Origin: Streptomyces sp. SID12488
GTDB lineage: Bacteria; Actinomycetota; Actinomycetes; Streptomycetales; Streptomycetaceae
Direction: 5' to 3'
NCBI RefSeq assembly: GCF_010548275.1
Contig: NZ_JAAGLT010000001.1
Location: 434,001-498,000, forward strand
DNA: 64,000 nucleotides
Shown here: in pieces, positions 40,048 through 48,158 of the stretch
How positions within the stretch are numbered: position 1 is the first letter of the stretch
How the letters are laid out: the number at the start of each line of letters is the position of its first letter
Position numbers and translations under genes: made by a program
The notes under the pieces: generated by a model
The model's database searches: none
Told to the model about the DNA's origin: nothing
The model's input: only the letters and a program-made list of their open reading frames with translations

Positions 40048-40542
40048 TCAGCGCAGGCTGCGGGCCGGGAGGATGACGTGGGCCGCGGCGGTCAGGGTCT
40101 CCTCGGCGCCCGCGAAGGCGGCCAGCGCCTCCGGCTCGATCGGCTTGCCGGGCTGGGCCTCGGGCCAGGCGCGGGTGGTGAACACCAGGTAGGCGAAGCC
40201 GCGTTCGGCGACCGCGGTGAGCCACTCCGGGGGCGGGGTGCACTGGGCGTTGAGCTGCGGCATGTTGAGGACGGCCGAACCGGCCTCGACGAGCAGGCTG
40301 ACCGGCAGGCTCGGGCGGGTGGAGCCGTCGACGATGTCGCCGCCGACCGGCAGACCGGTGTTGGCGAGGAGCTGCTCGACGGCGACGGCCGAGGCCTCCG
40401 GGCCGCCCTCGCCGTCCCCGAGGGAGTAGGCGAGGAGGTAGGGCATGTCGCCGTCGGGGGCCTCACCGCTCCAGGCCATCACGACGAGCGTGCCCAGGTC
40501 GGCGATGCGGAAAGGGCGCGTTTCGCTTGAGGTTGAGGTCAC
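40048..40542 (-). CDS. DUF5949 family protein
   Basis: 164 aa, no signal peptide. Segments LGTLVVMAWSGEAPDGDMPYLLAYS (read in parts) and GFAYLVFTTRAWPEAQPG resemble the Streptomyces family DUF5949, of unknown function. Probably cytoplasmic. The preceding 200-bp gap contains no recognised signal. Confidence 0.65.
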   Translation of the reverse strand: MTSTSSETRPFRIADLGTLVVMAWSGEAPDGDMPYLLAYSLGDGEGGPEASAVAVEQLLANTGLPVGGDIVDGSTRPSLPVSLLVEAGSAVLNMPQLNAQCTPPPEWLTAVAERGFAYLVFTTRAWPEAQPGKPIEPEALAAFAGAEETLTAAAHVILPARSLR

Positions 40543-40702
40543 CGCGGAACCTTATCGACGGGATTTGGGGCGTCCGGCCGCATTCTCACTCGACCGGGGG
40601 ATTTCCCACCGGTATCCACACGAAAGAGGGACGGGACTCGAACAACGCGAAGGACCGATTCCGCCGCACGGAATCGGTCCTTTCGATACTCGGGTACCCG
40701 TG

Positions 40703-40993
40703 TCAGCCCTGGAGGGGGAGGCCGCCGAGCAGCCCGCCGGTCGAGTTGAGGGCGGTCGTCGCGCCCTTCACCGTGCTGAGCGCCGAATCCTTGTTCTCGG
40801 TGTCGAGCGCGTTCGACTGGTGCTGGAGCGGCTGCAGCTGCTCCGGGTCGAGGGGGCCCTTGGTGAGCGTGTTGACGGCGCCGTTGAGGCTGGTGGGCGT
40901 GAGGTCGGCGGTGTCGTAGGCGAACGCGGGCGCGGCGGCTCCGGCGATGACCAGGGACCCGGCAACAACAGCGGCAGCCTTCAGGGACTTCAT
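40703..40993 (-). CDS. Small secreted protein of unknown function
   Basis: 96 aa; ATG after AAAGGAACACG. Signal peptide MKSLKAAAVVAGSLVIAGAA with cleavage after AFA. The mature 70 residues are rich in Leu, Asn and Thr, with no Cys, and end GGLLGGLPLQG. Resembles no family I can name. Context suggests a developmentally expressed surface protein. Confidence 0.75.
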   Translation of the reverse strand: MKSLKAAAVVAGSLVIAGAAAPAFAYDTADLTPTSLNGAVNTLTKGPLDPEQLQPLQHQSNALDTENKDSALSTVKGATTALNSTGGLLGGLPLQG

Positions 40994-41172
40994 CGTGTTC
41001 CTTTCTTCGGCAACTCATGTCACCAGAGGGAATTCTGTCGCCGTGCCTAACGAGCCCCGGTCACGGCGGAAACCCTGTACGCAGAAATTTCTGCGGTGCG
41101 GGTGATTCCGGAACACGGAATGCGTCTCAAAGGATTGACGCACAAACGAAATTGACGCACGGGCAAAAGAAC

Positions 41173-41210
41173 GGTCGTCGTGCCGACCCGATGGGGTCGG
41201 CACGACGACC
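41173..41210 (-). terminator. 17-bp hairpin after the PALPTT-repeat gene
   Basis: Perfect stem GGTCGTCGTGCCGACCC (41173-41189) with 41194-41210, loop GATG, 11 bp past the stop of the leftward gene. The rest of 40994-41172 holds no recognised feature. Confidence 0.8.
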
Positions 41211-41221
41211 GGGGGGCATTC

Positions 41222-42118
41222 CTAGCGGGCCGGCAGCGGCAGGGGCGGCACCGGGACCGGCAGCGGCGGCACCGCCACGGGCAGCTTGGGCAGCGGCGGC
41301 AGGCCGGCCAGGTCCGGCGCCGGCAGCCCGCCGCCGAGCAGGGTGGCGGCGACGACACCGACGAGGCTCGTCAACACGCCGGTGACGGCCGGGACGACGT
41401 TCGCGGCATCGCCGGACGTGACCGCCGTGAGCAGCGTGTCGACCGACTTCTGCAGCGCGGCGAGCGCGTCCCCCTTGATGTCGAGCGGGCCCTTGCCCAC
41501 CTTGCCCACCTTGAGGCTCAGCGGAAGGGCGGGCGCGGGCGGCAGCGCGGGCGCCGTCGGGAGAGCCGGGGTGGTCGGAAGGGCCGGGGTCGTCGGGAGC
41601 GCGGGGGTGGTGGGGAGCGCGGGGGTGGTGGGGAGCGCGGGGGTGGTGGGGAGCGCGGGGGTGGTCGGCAGCGCCGGGGTGGTCGGCAGCGCCGGAGCCG
41701 CCGGGACCTCAGGTGTCGCCGGCAGCGCCACCGGCGGAGTGGCCGGGACCTCAGGTGTCGCCGGCAGCGCCACCGGCGGAGTGGCCGGGGCCGGGGCCGC
41801 CGCCGAGGCAGCGGCGATGGCCTCCTTCACGGCGTCGCCCAGCTTCGTCGCCTCGTCCAGCGGCAACTGGCCGTTGTCCGCCTTGAGTGCGGCATTCAGC
41901 AGATCGGTGACGGGTTTCAATACGCCGCCCACGTCACCCAGCGACTTCACCTGCGCGAGGAGCGCGTCGGCGTTGGGGACGGGCGCCTGTGAAGCCGCGT
42001 GGCCACGCTCGCGGGCCGCGTCGCCGCCCGCCGCCAGGGCGGCCGGTGCGCCTATGCCGAGCAGAAAGGTGGCGCAGAGCGCGGTGGAGGCGAGACGCCG
42101 TGCGGGCAGAGCACGCAT
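41222..42118 (-). CDS. Secreted Pro-rich repeat protein (PALPTT repeats)
   Basis: 298 aa. Signal peptide to about residue 30 (LASTALCATFLLGIGAPAAL). A globular-looking part (residues about 45-105) precedes two copies of ATPPVALPATPEVP and then seven to eight copies of the hexapeptide TPALPT, encoded by 18-bp tandem repeats near 41540-41690. A second predicted helical part and a Pro-Leu-Val tail follow. Thr/Pro repeats may be extended or glycosylated. Function unknown; repeat number is likely to vary between strains. Confidence 0.78.
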   Translation of the reverse strand: MRALPARRLASTALCATFLLGIGAPAALAAGGDAARERGHAASQAPVPNADALLAQVKSLGDVGGVLKPVTDLLNAALKADNGQLPLDEATKLGDAVKEAIAAASAAAPAPATPPVALPATPEVPATPPVALPATPEVPAAPALPTTPALPTTPALPTTPALPTTPALPTTPALPTTPALPTTPALPTAPALPPAPALPLSLKVGKVGKGPLDIKGDALAALQKSVDTLLTAVTSGDAANVVPAVTGVLTSLVGVVAATLLGGGLPAPDLAGLPPLPKLPVAVPPLPVPVPPLPLPAR

Positions 42119-42357
42119 GGAAGGTTCCTTTCGGTGGTTCGGTGGTTCGGTGACCCGTGTCGGACCAGGCCGGACCGTGTGTTAGCTGTCGGATCCACCG
42201 TCAGATCCACCGTCGCCATATGCAACCGGACAGGCACACAAAGTGACGGTCCGTCGGTCGCGTCCCGTGCGTCATCGCTGGTGAGGGCCTGTATCGAGGC
42301 CCACCCGGCGAGTTGGCCGCCCGGGCCGCCATTCGGGGCAAACGCCGGAAACGCGAA

Positions 42358-42390
42358 CCGGCCGCCCTCCCTGGAAAGGAGAGCGGCCGG
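42358..42390 (-). terminator. Hairpin after chaplin gene
   Basis: CCGGCCGCCCTCC pairs with GGAGAGCGGCCGG with one mismatch, 25 bp beyond the leftward chaplin stop. Confidence 0.65.
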
Positions 42391-42414
42391 CAGAAGGGTC
42401 AGCGTCGACTGATG

Positions 42415-42654
42415 TCAGTCGTTGACGCAGGTGTTGCCGAACGCCGGGTTCAGCAGACCGATGACGTTGACGGTGTTGCCGCAGACGTTGACCGGCACGT
42501 GGACCGGGACCTGCAGGACGTTGCCCGACAGAACGCCCGGGGAGTGGGCAGCGGCGCCGTGCGCGTCGCTGTCGGCGGCGGCGACACCGGCGGTACCCGC
42601 CACGGCGGCGACGGCAACGGTGGAAAGGGCAAGGCCCTTCGCGATACGCGACAT
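42415..42654 (-). CDS. Short chaplin
   Basis: 79 aa from ATG 42654, preceded by AAGGAG. Signal peptide to about residue 27, then a single chaplin domain HSPGVLSGNVLQVPVHVPVN with VCGNTVNVIGLLNPAFGNTC and the usual CVND end. Both Cys present. Typical short chaplin size. Expected to be secreted and to coat aerial hyphae. Divergent from the exopolysaccharide operon across 358 bp that hold its BldN-like promoter. Confidence 0.93.
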   Translation of the reverse strand: MSRIAKGLALSTVAVAAVAGTAGVAAADSDAHGAAAHSPGVLSGNVLQVPVHVPVNVCGNTVNVIGLLNPAFGNTCVND

Positions 42655-42712
42655 GGAGAAGTGCTCCTTGGGAGTTGTCACAAACAGCCGGGCGGAGATG
42701 CCCGGCGCTGTG

Positions 42713-42740
42713 TCAACGCGTGGCACGCGCCCGGGTTGTG
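42713..42740 (-). promoter_or_regulatory. Sigma-BldN-like promoter of chaplin gene
   Basis: On the reverse strand CACAAC (42740-42735), 16 bp, CGTTGA (42718-42713). The -10-like element is an exact CGTTGA. About 59 bp before the start. The remaining 42741-43012 shows no identified site. Confidence 0.5.
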
Positions 42741-43012
42741 CCGCCAATGGGGTGATCTCTCGAATCGCTCGGCTGCACGATTACGACACAGTCTCCATGA
42801 ATCACCAATAAATACGCATAGCGGCTAGAGTGACTCACCTTCTGTCAGTCGCCCCATAGCCGCCCAAAAGGTCGATCGCCACCCCGAATCCGTCGCGCAA
42901 AACAGGCCGGGGGCGCCTGGGGCACACAAGCGGTCTCCAGATTGTCCGTCCGTCGGTCCACGACCCCTTTCCCGACTTCTTCCGACCTTTTCCCGAAAGG
43001 GCAACGCCGGTC

Positions 43013-44134
43013 ATGTCTGTTTCCCCGGGTCTTCTGCTGCGCCGTGCAATGGTGGGCGCCTTTGCCCTCGCCGCGATCTGGACTCAGGTAGGTCCGGCGA
43101 CCGCCGCGCCGCCCGCCGGCCAGGAGCCCGGCAAGGAGTCGGCGCGCCTCGCGTTCACCCAGCGGTACCGCGCTCTCCAGCACGGCGGGATCGTCCGCGC
43201 GGCCAACGCGTCCATCAGCTGCCGCGCCGCCCTCGGAACCTGCGCGGGCATCCGCAGGGGCGAGAGCCTCGTGACGGGAACGGGCGGCGCCAGGGCGGCG
43301 GTCAACGGCGACCTGGACATGTTCTACGTCGATGTCGACAGCGACCCGAACACGTACAACTCCAGCCGTGCGGAGGTCCGGGTGCCGCAGGGCGGCAAGG
43401 TCTCCTACGCGCGGCTGTACTGGGGCGGCAACCTCAAGGTCGGGGAGCAGAAGCCGCCGAAGGACAACGGGCGGGTGCTCATCGCCGAGCCCGGCGGCCA
43501 GTACAAGGTGCTGCTCGCGGACTCGGTCGTCGGGCACCGGGTGGCGCACGGCGCCGACGCGTTCCAGGCCTCCGCCGATGTCACCGAGCTGGTCCGGGAC
43601 AGCGGTTCGGGGCTGTACACGGTCGCGCAGGTCAACGTGGCGATGGGGAAGTCGGCGGCCGGGGCGTGGGGCGGCTGGACGCTGGTCGTGGCGTACGAGA
43701 ACGCGGCGGAACCGCTGCGGCACCTCGCCGTGTGGGACGGGTTCGACGCGCTGGGGGACCGGAAGGGTGACGGCACGTTGGTCCGGTTGGCCGAACTGAA
43801 GTTCCCGGCGGGCGCGAACGGGCGCGCGGGCCTGGTCGCCTACAACGGGGACCGCGGCAGCGCCGGCGACTCCCTGACGGTGTCCGCCGCAGGGCGTACG
43901 ACCGCGCTGGGAGACGCGGCCAACCCCCTCGACGACGTGCTGAACTCCACGATCGGCGGAGCCGTCTCGGAGCGTGTTCCGGCGTACGCGAACACCCTCG
44001 GCTACGACTCGGACGTGTTCGAACTGGGTACGGCGCTGCGGCGCGGTGGTGACCAGCTGGCCTTCCGGCTCGTTTGCCAGCGGGACGCGGCGTGGGCCGG
44101 CGCACTTTTCGTGGCCGTCGACGCCCGGCAGTAG
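43013..44134 (+). CDS. Secreted protein, DUF3344-like
   Basis: 373 aa. Signal peptide to about residue 31 (RRAMVGAFALAAIWTQVGPATA). Mature protein shows a beta-rich pattern: DMFYVDVDSDPNTYNSSRAE, VSYARLYWGGNL, GGWTLVVAYENA and SVVGHRVAHGADAFQASADV, similar to what I recall of DUF3344 proteins. Four Cys could form disulfides. It precedes the exopolysaccharide genes by 45 bp on the same strand, so it may be part of that operon. Function unknown. Confidence 0.7.
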   Translation: MSVSPGLLLRRAMVGAFALAAIWTQVGPATAAPPAGQEPGKESARLAFTQRYRALQHGGIVRAANASISCRAALGTCAGIRRGESLVTGTGGARAAVNGDLDMFYVDVDSDPNTYNSSRAEVRVPQGGKVSYARLYWGGNLKVGEQKPPKDNGRVLIAEPGGQYKVLLADSVVGHRVAHGADAFQASADVTELVRDSGSGLYTVAQVNVAMGKSAAGAWGGWTLVVAYENAAEPLRHLAVWDGFDALGDRKGDGTLVRLAELKFPAGANGRAGLVAYNGDRGSAGDSLTVSAAGRTTALGDAANPLDDVLNSTIGGAVSERVPAYANTLGYDSDVFELGTALRRGGDQLAFRLVCQRDAAWAGALFVAVDARQ

Positions 44135-44179
44135 CCGAGGTGCGTCCGGCACCGCCACCCGTGAGCGAGGAAACCGCGC

Positions 44180-45361
44180 ATGCAACTGATCGCACCGGAC
44201 CCAGGGCCACGGGTCCTGCACGTCACCCAGCCGGTGGACGGCGGGGCGCCCCGGGTCATGACGGACCTGGCACGGGCCCAGCTCGCCGCCGGTCTGCACG
44301 TCACGGTCGCCTGCCCGGAAGGCGGTGACCTCGCCGCGCGGCTGCGGGCGCTCGGCGCCGACGTACACCCCTGGCACGCGACACGCGCGCCGGGGCCCTC
44401 GCTCGTCGGGGAGGTGCGGCGGCTTCGGCGGGTGGTCGAGGCGGTGCGGCCGGATGTCGTGCACGCGCACAGCGCGAAGGCCGGGCTCGCCGCCCGGCTG
44501 GCGGTACGGGGGCGGGTGGCGACGGTGTTCCAGCCGCACGCCTGGTCGTTCGAGGCGGTCGGCGGGCCCACCGCCGCGCTGGCGCTCAAGTGGGAGCGGT
44601 GGGGCGCGCGTTGGGCCTCCCGGGTGGTGTGCGTGAGCGACGCCGAACGGGCGACCGGGGTGCGCGCCGGGATCGCCGGTCAGTGGCGGGTGATCCCGAA
44701 CGGGATCGACACCGAGCGCTTCCACCCGGCTCCCGTGGACTCCGTACGGGCCGGGATTCCGCTGCTCGCGGAGGTCGATCCGGCCGCCCCGCTGGTCGTG
44801 TGCGTGGGACGGCTGTGCCGGCAGAAGGGGCAGGACGTGCTGCTCCGGGCCTGGGACGAGGTCGCGCGGCGGGTGCCGGGGGCGCGGCTGGTGCTCGTCG
44901 GCGACGGTCCGGAGGCCCAGCGGCTGCGGGATCTCGCCCCCGACTCCGTGCTGTTCGCGGGGGCCGTCACCGATGCCGTCCCCTGGTACCGGGCGGCCGA
45001 TCTGGTCGTCCTGCCCTCGCGGTGGGAGGGCATGGCGCTGGCGCCGCTGGAGGCGATGGGCTGCGGGCGGCCGGTGGTCGTCACCGACGTGGACGGCGGA
45101 CGCGAGTCTCTGCCCGCCGCTCTCGCACCGCGCTGTCTGGTGCCGGCCGAGAACCCGGCCGCGCTGGCCGGGACCGTCTCCGAACTGCTGCTCGACCCCC
45201 CGCTGCGCGAGTCGCTGGGGCAACTGGGGCGTCGGCACGTCCTGTCCGCGCACGACGTACGGCACTGTGCCGAGGCCGTCGCGGGCGTGTACCGCGAGCT
45301 GATCACCGCGCACGCCGTGCGGCCCGTGCGCGCCGAGTACAGGGAGTCCATCCACTCGTGA
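44180..45361 (+). CDS. GT4-family glycosyltransferase
   Basis: 393 aa GT-B enzyme. N-terminal VLHVTQPVDGGAPRVMTDLA loop, VVCVGRLCRQKGQDVLLRA starting the second Rossmann half, and the nucleotide-sugar motif LPSRWEGMALAPLEAMGCGRPVV (EGMAL..E). No signal or membrane anchor. It would add a sugar to a lipid-linked precursor. Its stop overlaps the next start as GTGA. Confidence 0.88.
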   Translation: MQLIAPDPGPRVLHVTQPVDGGAPRVMTDLARAQLAAGLHVTVACPEGGDLAARLRALGADVHPWHATRAPGPSLVGEVRRLRRVVEAVRPDVVHAHSAKAGLAARLAVRGRVATVFQPHAWSFEAVGGPTAALALKWERWGARWASRVVCVSDAERATGVRAGIAGQWRVIPNGIDTERFHPAPVDSVRAGIPLLAEVDPAAPLVVCVGRLCRQKGQDVLLRAWDEVARRVPGARLVLVGDGPEAQRLRDLAPDSVLFAGAVTDAVPWYRAADLVVLPSRWEGMALAPLEAMGCGRPVVVTDVDGGRESLPAALAPRCLVPAENPAALAGTVSELLLDPPLRESLGQLGRRHVLSAHDVRHCAEAVAGVYRELITAHAVRPVRAEYRESIHS

Positions 45362-46815
45362 CTGCGGAAAGTACCGTCCCCTCCCCCGCCGGAGGGCCTC
45401 GGGAGCACGGATTCTCGTCAGTGTCGTCAGTGTCGGCCGTCTCGGTCATCCCGCGCCGCGGGTCGGCGGGCGGCTTCAGATTCCCGGCCGGGCGGCGCCC
45501 CGCGCCCCGGCCGGCCTCCCCGCTGCCACTGCTCGCCGTCGACAGCAGCGCCGCCCTGATCGGCGCCCTGGCACTGACCGAGCCCCAGCGCCACCCCGTC
45601 CTCGTCGGCGCGCTGCTGCTCGGTGTGGTCGTGCTGAACACGCGCGCCTCGCTCTACCGGCCCGACTCCGTGCCCGCGTTCCTCGACGAACTGCCCGCCG
45701 TCTGCGGCCGGATCGCGATGGGCTGGCTGGCTCTGGCCGCCGTGATCGGGGCGTACGCGTCCGCCGACGCGCTGTCCGCGCGGACCCTCGTCCTGGGCTG
45801 CGCGGTACAGGCGGCGGCGAGTGCGGTGGGCCGCGCGACCGTCCACCGGCGGCGGCGCCGGGCGCTGTTGCGCCGCCCGCACACGGCCCTCGTCATCGGG
45901 CCGGCCGGCACCGCCAGGCGCGTGGCCGCCGCGTTCCTGCGGCACCCGGCGTGCGGGGTGCGGCCGGTGGGGCTCGTCACCGACCACCCGGACGGCGGGG
46001 CGGGCCTGCCCGTGCTGACCACCGGCGAGGAGGTCCAGCGGGCGCTGATCCAGAACGGCGTCCGGGCCGTGCTCGCCGTCCATCCCTCCGTACGGGCCGA
46101 ACAGGGGCCGCTGCTGAGGGCGTTGGCGGAGTCGGGCTGCACGGTGTGGGAGATCGACGCCGAGTCGCCCTCGTACGAGAGCGCCGAACGGCTCGCCGGG
46201 TTCTCCTGCCGGCGGCTCGCGATGGTGCCGGACCGGCCGGGCAGCCTCGGCAAGCGGATGCTCGACGTGACGGTCTCGGGCACCCTGCTTCTGCTGGTCT
46301 CACCACTGCTGTTGCTGTGCGCGGTGGTGCTGCGGCTGACCGGCGGGCGGGGTGTGGTCTTCAGGCAGGAGCGCATCGGCCTGGACGGGCGGCCCTTCAC
46401 CCTCCTCAAGTTCCGCACCCACCGCCCGGTCGACGAGATGGAGTCGGCGACCCGCTGGAGCGTCGCCGACGAGCAGCGCATGAACTGGTTCTGCCGCCTT
46501 CTGCGCCGCACCTCGCTGGACGAGCTCCTCCAGCTGTGGAACGTCCTCTGGGGCGATATGAGCCTGGTCGGGCCCAGGCCCGAACGCCCTTACTTCGTGG
46601 GCAAGTTCAGCCAGACCTACCCCGGCTACGCGGCCCGCCACCGGATGCAGACCGGGATTACCGGGCTCGCCCAGATCCACGGGCTGCGCGGTGACACCTC
46701 GATCGAGGACCGCAGCCGGTTCGACAACGCCTACATCGACAACTGGTCGCTGTGGCAGGACATCTGCATCCTGCTGCGCACCGCCGCCACGCTCGTCCGC
46801 CCGACAGGAAGCTGA
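45358..46815 (+). CDS. Exopolysaccharide initiating phosphoglycosyl transferase (WbaP/CpsE type)
   Basis: 485 aa from GTG 45358. N-terminal half has several membrane segments and a CoA-binding-like domain (TALVIGPAGTARRVAAAF). C-terminal half is the bacterial sugar transferase domain: KRMLDVTVSGTLLLLVSP, VFRQERIGLDGRPFTLLKFR, TSLDELLQLWNVLWGDMSLV and GPRPERPYFV. These enzymes transfer a sugar-1-phosphate to undecaprenyl phosphate and start repeat-unit assembly. This identifies the operon as Wzx/Wzy-type polysaccharide synthesis. Confidence 0.92.
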   Translation: MTAESTVPSPAGGPREHGFSSVSSVSAVSVIPRRGSAGGFRFPAGRRPAPRPASPLPLLAVDSSAALIGALALTEPQRHPVLVGALLLGVVVLNTRASLYRPDSVPAFLDELPAVCGRIAMGWLALAAVIGAYASADALSARTLVLGCAVQAAASAVGRATVHRRRRRALLRRPHTALVIGPAGTARRVAAAFLRHPACGVRPVGLVTDHPDGGAGLPVLTTGEEVQRALIQNGVRAVLAVHPSVRAEQGPLLRALAESGCTVWEIDAESPSYESAERLAGFSCRRLAMVPDRPGSLGKRMLDVTVSGTLLLLVSPLLLLCAVVLRLTGGRGVVFRQERIGLDGRPFTLLKFRTHRPVDEMESATRWSVADEQRMNWFCRLLRRTSLDELLQLWNVLWGDMSLVGPRPERPYFVGKFSQTYPGYAARHRMQTGITGLAQIHGLRGDTSIEDRSRFDNAYIDNWSLWQDICILLRTAATLVRPTGS

Positions 46816-46820
46816 GCGCA

Positions 46821-48158
46821 GTGAGCCACAGCCCCACGCTGACGTTGCCGCGCCGAGTGCCCTTCCCGTACATCGCGTCCTTCGCTCCGATCCTGCCCGT
46901 GATCCTGGTGATCGCCCTGCTCGCGCTGCCGGCCACGCAGGGCACCGACGGCGGCGCGACCCCGGCCGACGCCGTCTCCGGGCTGGTGGTCCTCTACTGC
47001 GCGATCCGCGTCGTACGGGAGCGGCGGCGTCCCCTGTCCCGGACGGCCGCCCTGGTGCTCGGGATGCCGGTGGCCGGGCTCGCGGTCGCGGCCGTGGGGG
47101 CGTCCTCGCCGGCGGCCGGGCTCGGGGGCCTGGGACGCTACCTCCAGATCTTCGTGCTGGTCCCGGCGTCCGTGGTGCTGCTGGTCCGGGACCGGCGTGA
47201 CTTCCGGGTGCTGGCCTGGTCGTTCGTCGCCTTCGCCCTGTTCCAGGGGGCGGTCGGGGTGCACCAGTTCGTGACCGGGACCGGAGCCTCCTACCAGGGT
47301 GAGGAGATCCGGGCGGTCGGCACCTTCGGGCCCGCCGACGTGATGGGCATGGCGACCGTGGTGGCCTTCGGGCTGATGTGCGCGCTGGGACTGGCCCTCG
47401 GGTCGACCGCCGCCCGGCAGCGGGCCGTCGCCGCCGGCTGCGCCCTGGTGCTGCTCGCCCCGCTCGCCGTCTCCTTCAGCCGGGGCGCCTGGATCGCCAC
47501 GGCGGCGGCCTGCACGCTGCAGCTGATGCTGGCCGGGATGCGGCGCGCGCTGAAGGTGGGCGCGGTGGTGACCGCCTCGGCGGTGATCCTGGTCGGTGGC
47601 CTCGGCCTGGGTTCGGCGATGCTCCAGGAGCGGATCAGCAGCATCGGCCAAGTCACGGACGCGCCCGACCAGTCGGTGACCGACCGGTACACGATGTGGG
47701 CGGCGGCGACCGACATGTGGAGCGAACACCCGCTCACCGGCGTCGGGTTGAAGGGTTTCCCCGAACACCGCGACGGACACGCCTCGTTGGCGCTGTCCTC
47801 GGGCAGCGACACGGAGGGCGCGGGCGCCGCGTTCCGCAAGCAGCCGCTGCTGTCCCCGCACAACATGTATCTGCTGGTGCTCAGCGAGCAGGGCCTCATC
47901 GGGCTGCTGGCCCTCGGGGGCAGCTGGCTGGCGCTGCTGGTGTGCGGCCTGCGGGGGCTGGTGCGAACCCGGCGGGCGGCTTCCGGCGGCCTCGACTGCG
48001 CCCTCGCCGCCTGCGGGCTGCTGATCTGGCAGCTGATCGACTTCCTGTACGCCGACATCGGCGGTCCCGCGACCGTGCTGACCGCCGTCGTCTTCGGGTT
48101 CGTCGCCTGGTGGGCCCTCGTCGGTGGCGACGACGTGCCCGAGGCCTCGGCGCGATGA
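46821..48158 (+). CDS. O-antigen ligase/polymerase-like membrane protein (Wzy)
   Basis: 445 aa from GTG 46821, 5 bp after the previous stop. About ten hydrophobic segments with a large extracytoplasmic loop: RYTMWAAATDMWSEHPLTGV and PHNMYLLVLSEQGLIG, the signature of the Wzy_C/O-antigen ligase family. In Wzy systems it polymerises lipid-linked repeat units outside the membrane. Its end overlaps the flippase gene. Confidence 0.85.
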   Translation: MSHSPTLTLPRRVPFPYIASFAPILPVILVIALLALPATQGTDGGATPADAVSGLVVLYCAIRVVRERRRPLSRTAALVLGMPVAGLAVAAVGASSPAAGLGGLGRYLQIFVLVPASVVLLVRDRRDFRVLAWSFVAFALFQGAVGVHQFVTGTGASYQGEEIRAVGTFGPADVMGMATVVAFGLMCALGLALGSTAARQRAVAAGCALVLLAPLAVSFSRGAWIATAAACTLQLMLAGMRRALKVGAVVTASAVILVGGLGLGSAMLQERISSIGQVTDAPDQSVTDRYTMWAAATDMWSEHPLTGVGLKGFPEHRDGHASLALSSGSDTEGAGAAFRKQPLLSPHNMYLLVLSEQGLIGLLALGGSWLALLVCGLRGLVRTRRAASGGLDCALAACGLLIWQLIDFLYADIGGPATVLTAVVFGFVAWWALVGGDDVPEASAR

